From the NCBI GenBank assembly GCA_950097015.1, contig CATNEN010000034.1:1068501-1132500 (forward strand): a stretch of DNA of 64,000 nt, written 5' to 3'. Below, one piece after another: positions 56,714 to 64,000 of this stretch. The notes under the pieces are model-generated. The model had not been told where the DNA came from and did not search any database. It saw only the letters and a list, made by a program, of their open reading frames with translations. Origin of the DNA: Macrostomum hystrix. Its lineage: Eukaryota; Platyhelminthes; Macrostomidae. The position numbers and the translations under genes are program-made. The number at the start of each line of letters is the position of its first letter. Within the stretch, counting starts at the first letter, position 1.

Positions 56714-58578
56714 CAATGTGCACGCGGTGCAGCGTTCGTAGGCCACAGCATACAGGACGCACAGTCTAGGTGAAGTGCAACCGCAAGCCACTTAGAAGCT
56801 TTTTTTAACAAGTTCCTTTGTGATACGACACCTCGAATTCAGCGATTGAATTCTGCTGCAGCCTTATGGCATCCACGTACAGTACACACCTAGCAAACAC
56901 ACGTTGTGTACGTTGCGGACAGAGACAGTTGCGTACGTTGATAGTACGTTGCGGACGAGCCCATGGTAAGGTACCTGCATGCTAACAATAAAGCTTGAGG
57001 AAGCTAAACGGCCATGTTTTGTCAGCTGAGCTCTGCAATTCAGTGACGATCCTGAGATCATGGAGATGATCAGAACAGCAACAGCTACCAGCAATTGCTA
57101 TTGCGCTTGCGGACTGTGATCCAGTGCAGGATGGAATTGCATGGCCACAGAAGCGAGCCAAGTTGACGGACGATCTGAAAGAGTTTTCAGTCGTCCAATG
57201 TGGTATAGTATATTATTTATTAGGATTGTTGCGTCTGAAGGATTGCACATGTACTGAGCAAGGAAAAAACAAGGACTACCAAAAAATGACACATGATCCT
57301 ACGAGTAATATCTGCTCTATACGTTGACTCCTTACAGCCGCTGGATGAAAGTCGATAGGACTGGGGGCGCAATTGACTACGCGTCTATAGCAATGCTAGC
57401 AATTGTCCCATAAAGCTGGCCAATATAGAATATATTTGCCAGTATAGCATCGGTGCAATCAATCGACCATATTTATCCTTTTTATAAAGGACGATAATCT
57501 GCAGCTCACAGGGACCTTATTGTATCCATTTTACTCAACACACCCGCATTTTAGGTGTATTTATTACTTTTCAATATAAAGAGAGAGCCCATCTCAAATG
57601 AAGCGAATTAGAGTTTTTGCTACTCTTGCTCTAATGAAGCCCTTTGTTTCAATCCTTTCGCTTATCGCCACCTACAGGATAACGATTGGGTAAAGTAAGC
57701 TATTTAGACAATTTTGCTGGCCAAGAAAGAGAAAGCTACAATATTTTTTCTTTCGCTTGAGACGGAAATTGAAAGCTGATGAATTAACTTTACAATTAAT
57801 TGAAGCCCGCATCGGTCGCCTCATCATATTCCGCATTGTTCAATTTTATAGTGAAATCAGCTACTTGTACATGTGCTGTACATTTTTTCGTATCCTAATA
57901 GCTAATGTTGACTTAAAAACTCGATCGGGGTTCGCGAATACTCAAGGAAAGTAGTCAGACTGCCATGATAAAAAATGAGCAAGTCAGGAGAGATGCAAAG
58001 TCAGCTCTCAACAGGTTCATGATATCACCGAGTGGCGAGTGCAGTGCTGCACCTGCATGGGGACTGTCTCTCCGCACGAAATCGGCCTCCATCCTTCGAG
58101 TTTTTACCTCGAATCCTCGGCGTTTCCGCCCTTCTCCTGTCGGCATGCAGGAGGTAAAAAGCGAAGATACCTAACTAAACTCCTTCCTAATTATTACCTC
58201 TTTGACTGCCACCCTAAACTCTGTTAGCATATTTCACCCGTCCCCGCGCTTCCCTCTTATTTCCTACCTTGCATCCTTCTCTTAGTCTTGAAATCTCTTC
58301 TCCCTTTTCGACTTTCTCCTATTGGCCCATCAGCTGAAAGGATCGAATGATCAATATTAAGACACATGCGCCCCTGTAGACTCAGCATGGCCTCAAGTAA
58401 CTCGGTAATCAACTCACGCAATCGTGAATCTTCCCGTTAGTCTATGCTAAATCGAAGCGAATCGAGAGGACACGATCGCCATAAAGCGAAAACTAACTGA
58501 AAGAGAGCTTAGTCCAGCAGTCGCACACGAGGTGACTTCGAGTGGACACTCGGAAAGGCATCTCGACAAGACACAGCC
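56714..58578. other. no gene recognised
   Basis: Several short open frames (60-70 codons) but none with a known relative. A gtacgttgcggac string is repeated at about 56910 and 56944. Confidence 0.4.
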
Positions 58579-59046
58579 ATGGGACAGTGCTGCTGCACCA
58601 AACTGGACGCTGACCTTCTCTATTCCCCCGAAGCTGCCATGGCTGCGTCACCGGGGGCTGCTGTACCGCTGGCGCCTGCCGCTGATGCCAACGAAGCTGC
58701 CAGCAAAGAGGCGCGACAGCTGCAACAGCGGCGTCGACGCCAGTCGACCAGATGCGCCAGCATCGTCGACTCGGAGCTTTTCGGCGAGATCCCAAGCGAG
58801 TTGTCGCGACAGGCGCGCAAGGAAGTATTTCTACTGCGTGGCATGGTGAAATCCGGCCTGCTGCCATTGAAGTCCTACGTCATGATCGCAGCGGAAATCG
58901 TTGATGACGACTCAAAACTGGCTAGACTAGTGAACGCTGGCGGCAGCGGTGGCGGATGTGGCGTCGCTAGTCGCACCGGCTTTGGCGGCGGTGGGGACGG
59001 AGATGGCTACGGTGGAACGACGGCAGGCCCATCGATGCGTTCCTAG
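58579..59046 (+). CDS. unrecognised small protein with acylation signal
   Basis: Single exon, 155 residues, ATG in gccatggga context. The N-terminus MGQCCCTK has Gly2 for N-myristoylation and three cysteines for palmitoylation, so attachment to the cytosolic face of a membrane is likely. The middle (about 45-115) is basic, then predicted helical: RQSTRCASIVDSELFGEI, ARKEVFLLRGMVKSGLLPL. The tail is glycine-rich. I considered LAMTOR1, which has a similar N-terminus, but found no further match. Exon-like GC content and a polyadenylation signal 64 bp after the stop support a real gene. Confidence 0.65.
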   Translation: MGQCCCTKLDADLLYSPEAAMAASPGAAVPLAPAADANEAASKEARQLQQRRRRQSTRCASIVDSELFGEIPSELSRQARKEVFLLRGMVKSGLLPLKSYVMIAAEIVDDDSKLARLVNAGGSGGGCGVASRTGFGGGGDGDGYGGTTAGPSMRS

Positions 59047-59109
59047 ATCGTCTGGTTGACTTGGGCGAGTTCCCATAGTAACTGCTAGCCTGATCCTTAA
59101 TCAATTGAC

Positions 59110-59115
59110 AATAAA
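59110..59115 (+). terminator. polyadenylation signal of the acylated small protein
   Basis: AATAAA 64 bp after the stop codon, directly followed by the target duplication of a MITE. Confidence 0.55.
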
Positions 59116-59124
59116 TTATTCGTA

Positions 59125-59232
59125 ATATACCTTTTTGCAATTGAATTCGCCGAAACTGCAAAACAATTCCCCATAGAAGCCATTGTGGTCTAAAAATAGT
59201 AATAGCAATAATTCAATTGCAAAAAGGTATAT
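59125..59232. mobile_element. 108-bp MITE with 9-bp target duplication
   Basis: Perfect 23-bp terminal inverted repeats (59125-59147 and 59210-59232; start atatacctttttgcaattg). Flanks are identical 9-bp direct repeats ttattcgta (59116-59124 and 59233-59241). The size and TSD length suit a MULE-type MITE. The first bases atatacctttt are shared with the transposon at 6558, which instead has a TA duplication. Confidence 0.85.
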
Positions 59233-59764
59233 TTATTCGTACATGTACACAAAAAGTACTTTTCACTTCAAATTCAAATCCTTCTATAGTGTTCTTAGAG
59301 AGTACTTGGCTTGCACCGATTGTCAGTTCATTCCGATTTCTGTAGGTTCTATGGCCAAAGCCCCAAAGCGACTATAGTATTTCAGTTGGCAATATATTTG
59401 GAATTATGAAGGCTGAATACGCTAAGGGATTAGTAAAATTAACCGATTTACATGTACAGTCACATCCATTGATCTTACGCTTTTATACTTATAGAACGCG
59501 TATTTGTCTGCAACTATTTCTGTGGTCTCAATAGACGAAAGTTAATTCATAACGAATTTAAGCCCTTTGTCCATAAAGTGTATGGCCTGTCCGGAAGATT
59601 GTTCTTCTACCATGACGTGTTTGATGATTACTTAAAGTGAGTTTTGTGACCATGGGTTCATTGCCTTCTTTGAACGTAATTTTGGTAGTTTTTGCAATGA
59701 TTTATTTGAATAGACTTGAGATAGCGCGAATCCGAGCGAACGGTGCTGAGATGTACAGGTCGCA

Positions 59765-59945
59765 TTAAGGTGCTTCCACTCCTGCCCCCGTTGCTTCAAC
59801 CCCTGCTCCCGTGGCTTCAACCCCTGCATCTGTTGCTTCCACTCTTGCAGCTGTTGCTTACACACCTGCCCCCATCGCTTCCACCCCTGCCCCCGTTGCT
59901 TCCCGCCTGCCCCCTGGCTTTAACCCATGCAGAAGTTGCTTCCAC
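59765..59945. repeat. degenerate minisatellite
   Basis: About seven diverged copies of a 24-27-bp unit of the type gcttccacccctgcccccgt. Confidence 0.8.
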
Positions 59946-60032
59946 CTTCCATACATGGCTTCCAGCTTACCATGCCGCCGCAGCTAAATCCCACCTCTGC
60001 ATTAAAGTGTCTGTGCTACTCATAGTAGTGAG

Positions 60033-61163
60033 TAGGGGTGTTCGGGGTTCGGGGTCGGGTCGGATTTCGGGTCGGGTTTTGGTACCGGGTTCGGGGTTCG
60101 GGGGTAGGTGTCCGGGTCGGGTTCGAGGTTCGGGGTAGGGTGTTCGGGTTCGGGTTTCCGGGTCGGGTTTTGGCACCGGGTTCGGGGTTTCCGGATTTTT
60201 TAATATTATTTCAGTTTTACTTAATTAGTATTGCCTTATTATGTGATAAAGCGTCTTTCAGAATCGCGCCAATTTAAAAAAATTACCTCGTGAACTAAAC
60301 TGGCGTACGCATAATGTACTGCACTAAGGAAGGACTTAATAATCGTGATCCAGTAATCATTCTAACGTAAATATATCATTCTATGAATTTTCGGCCCTGC
60401 ATTATAATATTCCATAGTGAAAGGAATGATCTATATATCTGAATTCTAAACTGCATTATGTCTTATGTATTTAATTATGTATTTTTTTATCTAGCCAGCT
60501 AGTTAAGTAGGTAATCCCACATCCAGGCTAACAGAGAACTTGTAGACCTTTACTAAACAGAGCAAATCATATTAATGATTATCTATTCTCTATATAGCAG
60601 GTTCATTTACTGTCATCCATTCATTAACGTTTTTTAACGGTTTATTTTTCTAGCATATTAGCTCTAGCCTTAGCCCTGCTTTTAGCCTTAGATTATAATT
60701 TATGTATTAGGGGCTAGGGCTAGGGCTAGGGCTAGGGCTAGGGCTACACTGTTGCTGACTACTGACTAGCAGCATGTCTGAGACTATAAGAGCAGATAAA
60801 TATGAACACAGTAAGGTAGGTCAGAGTCTACCTGACCTACCTGATCTATTTGATGCTTATCAAAATCATTAGTACGACTGATGAGTTAAGTAGTGTAGTC
60901 ATAGTGGGAGAAGAGTTAACAATTGAAAAGTAGAAAGAGGAAAAGGCGGAATACTGGTATTTTAAGACAAGCATACTGTCCTCAACCATGACTCCAAGTC
61001 CAGGAGATAGTCGGGTTAAGTTCGGGGTCGGGTCGGGTTTTAAGTCCGGGTCGGGTTCCGGGTTCGGGGTTAAGGGCTCGGGTCGGGTTCCGGGTTCGGG
61101 GTCAGTGTACCGGGTTCGGAGTATACCCCGAACCCGGAAAAAATGGAAACCCGAACACCCCTA
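60033..61163. mobile_element. non-autonomous hAT-like element with G-rich subterminal repeats
   Basis: Both ends begin taggggtgttcggg (reverse complement at the right, ...cacccctA at 61163). Flanks are 8-bp direct repeats with one mismatch (gtagtgag 60025-60032; gtagtaag 61164-61171), as expected for hAT. Both ends carry runs of gggttcgggg/gggtcggg (about 60040-60195 and 61010-61145). No transposase is seen inside. Confidence 0.75.
60710..60746. repeat. (GGGCTA)n telomere-like run
   Basis: About six copies of gggcta. A tagccttagccctgctttta stretch 30-50 bp upstream is partly complementary, so a hairpin is possible. It lies within the hAT-like element. Confidence 0.85.
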
Positions 61164-61304
61164 GTAGTAAGTAAAGCACTTCACTTTTGTGCTTATCAAA
61201 TGATTATCTATGCTTTCCAAACGACCTTCCCAAGGTTTCCTATCCGACTCAGACAGTTTAAATCTAATGCTGCGACTGGAAATAGAAAGTCTAGAAACCT
61301 CAGA

Positions 61305-61765
61305 ATTAATGAAACGATTCTTGGGAATTGGTGAAACGATTCTTGGAAATCGGAGAGACGATTCCTGGAAGTCAGAGAGACAATTCCTGGAAATTGGTGA
61401 GACGATTCTTGGAAATTAGAAAGACGATTCCTGAGAATTGATGAGACGATTCTTGGGAATTGGTGAGACGATTCTTTGGAATTATTGAGACGATTCTTGG
61501 GAATTGGAGAGACGATTCTTGGGAATTAGTAAGGCGATTCTTGGGAATTGGTAAGGCGATTCTTGGGAATTGGTAAGGCGATTCTTGGGAATTGGTGAGA
61601 CGATTTTTGGAATTGGTGAGACGATTCTTGGAAATCGGAGAGACGATTCTTGGGAATTGGTGAGACGATTCTTGGAAACCGGAGAGACGATTCTTGGAAA
61701 TCGGAGAGACGATTCTTGGGAATCGGTGAGACGATTCTTTTGAAAGTGATGAAACAATTCTTGGG
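61305..61765. repeat. 22-bp minisatellite
   Basis: About 21 copies of gacgattcttgggaattggt plus ga. Units contain ttggtgaga, a 5' splice-site-like string. Confidence 0.94.
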
Positions 61766-62554
61766 AATTTGTTTGTTAAGACTGTTTGGACCAGTGAGAC
61801 GATTGTTCGCACTGGCTGAGATGATTCTTGGACGACAAGCGGTTCTTGTCAACGGTGCTATAGCTTGCAACTCCGCAAGATTTTACATAGCTTAAGATAA
61901 ACGTCAAGACTATGATAATTTTTTACAAATTTAAGCGGGATTTCAAACTATGTAGATATTGAGTGCATTGTGGATAGAAACTTAACTCGGAAGTAAGTTT
62001 AAAAATATAAATCCAGTCCAGCTTAATGGATGAAGCAGAGCAATTGCATGTTGACTTCTCAAATTTAATGGCACATCTTCTGTTAATAGGATTTATTTAT
62101 TATATTACTGCAAAGAGATCAGAAACTTTCTGTACAGAACAGGCTAGCAATGCTTATTTTCTAGTAAAGTCATAATTTTACTTAAACAACAATGGTCCTT
62201 ACACTTTTTACTCTCTAAAATTTAAGACATCAGAAGAATATTAAAACTTTTTGGGACTTTGATAAAATTAATTATTATAGAGATAGACAAATTTAATTGA
62301 TGACTTTTCTAGACTTCAAGAGGCAAAACAACTCAAAAACTGAATGCTGATAAAAAAATTACTTATTATGGTAATAACAGGGTTAGTACTGAGTCTATAG
62401 CAATGCAATAGAATAGAGTAAAACAGCAAACATTCACAACCGATGCAGGCATCCGGTTCCAGGTGGCCTGCATCAGACACCAGTAAATTCAACTAGCTAG
62501 GGAATCGCCAATTAGTTGCAGTACAGCCAGTGTGACAGTGTCGATGCTGTTAAA
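61766..62554. other. no gene seen
   Basis: AT-rich. Probably includes the SEC61B 3' untranslated region; a minus-strand aataaa (tttatt near 62093) is a weak candidate signal. Confidence 0.4.
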
Positions 62555-62848
62555 TTAAGCCCTGGTGTACTTGCCCCAGATGTGCAGCATAAACACGCTG
62601 GCAATGAATAGCAGGCTCATGACTAGGACCGGGACGGGGCCGACCTTGATGCCGGGCGAGTCCTCGGTATAGAAGCGCCACATTCCGGCATTGCTCTGAG
62701 TTGCTCGCCTGTTTGAAACAGCGGTTGAACTGCTAGTCGACTTACGGGCCCTGACGCCGCCGCCAGCGACACCGCGCGGCGATGCTGCCTTGGACGACGG
62801 AGCTCTTCCTGCACCAACAGAGGTGGCACTGGCAGCAGGTCCTGGCAT
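62555..62848 (-). CDS. SEC61B: SEC61 beta, translocon subunit
   Basis: Single exon, 97 residues (human 96), with a true ATG. The start [12 protein letters not shown] and the end are nearly identical to the vertebrate protein: [19 protein letters not shown], then the tail-anchor helix [20 protein letters not shown]. The N-terminal 50 residues are low-complexity and vary, as usual. It is the tail-anchored beta subunit of the ER Sec61 channel. Confidence 0.98.
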   Translation of the reverse strand: MPGPAASATSVGAGRAPSSKAASPRGVAGGGVRARKSTSSSTAVSNRRATQSNAGMWRFYTEDSPGIKVGPVPVLVMSLLFIASVFMLHIWGKYTRA

Positions 62849-63440
62849 GATTTAGCAAAATTTGCCTTGTCGAATTGCTAACAGTTCGCTTGCGCTTAGG
62901 AAATCTAGAGGCAGAGCTGAGTGAAGGGGGTAGAATGGAAAGCGCGTAGGTCCTTATACTAGGGTGTGAGGTTTGGGGGACGAAAGGGTTTGTTCTATCT
63001 TTGGAGGTTGGGCTTAACCGACCAATAGGTTTAGTCCAAGCTATGTACAAGAATAAAATGTACACTCGCAGGGATTCCCTTCACACTAAGAGAGCGGAGG
63101 GGGTGAACGTGACTCAGCAAAATTCTGCTATTGCTTTACTTGCGGTTCTCTGGCTTATACACACTGTGCAGCCCATAGACCTGCGAGAATCGATATGCTT
63201 ATGCTGTGATGCGCGGCATGCATGACATTACTCCACAAACCTAATAGAACCTATAGGACTCTGAAGTTTTAACTCGCTCACATGTGCACGTAGCATCACT
63301 CGCCTCACAGTGTGCTTAATCATGGCGTGCTTAATTAGCTACAATTGCGTGTCTAACAAATGTTTATATTATTATTATTTTAATCGTTTAAGGTAAATAT
63401 GTATGTATTGAAGGATTAAATTCAATTCCATAAACCACTC
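62849..63440. other. no gene seen
   Basis: Upstream region of SEC61B. No recognisable promoter element or gene. Confidence 0.45.
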
Positions 63441-63504
63441 TTTCTAGCATGGCATCGTATCATTTAGTTCCGTTAATTTAATTTTAAAGTGTTTAAGCTT
63501 CGAG

Positions 63505-63650
63505 CGCTCTGTCACACCACCAAGTGCTACCTCTTGGGGGTCGCAGGCTTTCGTCGGACAGCTCATCAACCTGGCAGGCAAAAATACCGTCAGACTCCAA
63601 TGGATATCAGGACATGCTGGTTTTCCTGGAAACGAGCCCAAACCTAGAGA
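63505..63650 (+). pseudogene. retrotransposon RNase H fragment
   Basis: One plus-strand frame reads SQAFVGQLINLAG and then VRLQWISGHAGFPGNE, the W-x-x-GH-x-G-x-x-GNE pattern of RNase H in retroelements. It is followed by unrelated sequence, without the usual continuation. Flanks show no element end. This is a short remnant, probably of a non-LTR element. Confidence 0.6.
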
Positions 63651-64000
63651 AAAGTACGAAAAAAGTACGATACTTTTCCGCAGACGTTTTTCGCGCCGAG
63701 TTTGCCCACGCGAGATTTTACCGCACAAATTTTTCACGCCGAGCTTCCCCAACGAGACTCTCCTGCCATGGGTTTTCGCACCGAAACAACCAGCGAAGAG
63801 CATGCGCCGCAGGAAGGGGACCGAAGGACCCCCTGACAGCATGGCCCCATGAGGGATTAGATCAGGAATGATCGCGACGCTTGCCTCCCTGCTGCGGATA
63901 AGTCAAAACATGCTGCAGGTGCACTGACGTAAACCTATCCTGGCCTCATGCCATCCTCACGATATTTGAGGTTTTTGTCTTCATATTTGTCTTCATCGTA

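Noticed and set aside
58579-59046. LAMTOR1 (p18) identity for the acylated small protein
   Set aside because: Only the acylated N-terminus is similar. The rest does not match the LAMTOR1 sequence as I know it.

Overview
The window is animal nuclear DNA. It carries spliced genes with GT-AG introns for PLD6/Zucchini, ABHD16A, RAB21, an SLC24-type exchanger, MIER, a KDEL receptor and SEC61 beta. The non-coding part is packed with minisatellites, a tRNA-derived SINE family and DNA transposons. A free-living flatworm of the Macrostomum type would fit (very repeat-rich genome, spliced-leader trans-splicing), but that is inference. All exon joins below were made by eye from splice sites, reading phase and remembered family sequences.

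Layout. 1-9.4 kb has no host gene: four minisatellites, a decayed Ty3/gypsy pol remnant and a complete-ended TA-flanked IS630/Tc1/mariner-type transposon with perfect 49-bp inverted repeats and a broken transposase. 9.4-10.5 kb: PLD6 (+). 11.2-25.8 kb: ABHD16A (+, 8 exons). Its 8.9-kb sixth intron contains, on the opposite strand, a complete four-exon muscarinic/aminergic-like GPCR (16.9-21.7 kb) and a composite of promoter-like sequence, 45-bp VNTR and SINE. 26.8-27.6 kb: RAB21 (+). 31.3-43.8 kb: a 13-exon potassium-dependent Na/Ca exchanger (+); nine of its twelve introns carry their own, mostly unrelated, minisatellite. 44.0-48.3 kb: two large satellites. 48.6-49.9 kb MIER (-), 50.9-51.7 kb RING protein (-), 53.4-54.7 kb divergent KDEL receptor (-), 58.6-59.0 kb an unrecognised acylated small protein (+), 62.6-62.8 kb SEC61B (-). 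59-61 kb also holds a 108-bp MITE with 9-bp target duplication and a hAT-like element with G-rich ends.

The genes do not form an operon. They are housekeeping and signalling genes: piRNA processing or mitochondrial lipid (PLD6), lysophosphatidylserine lipid signalling (ABHD16A), endosomal traffic (RAB21), calcium export (SLC24), chromatin repression (MIER), ER retrieval and translocation (KDELR, SEC61B).

Most notable: (1) the nested GPCR keeps the amine-binding residues but has lost the class A activation switches; (2) the KDEL receptor lacks the pH-sensing histidine; (3) MIER has no in-frame AUG unless an upstream exon or an AUG-ending spliced leader supplies it; (4) about a third of the window is minisatellite, concentrated in introns, and some arrays are built of splice-site-like units, in one case starting on the real 5' splice site.
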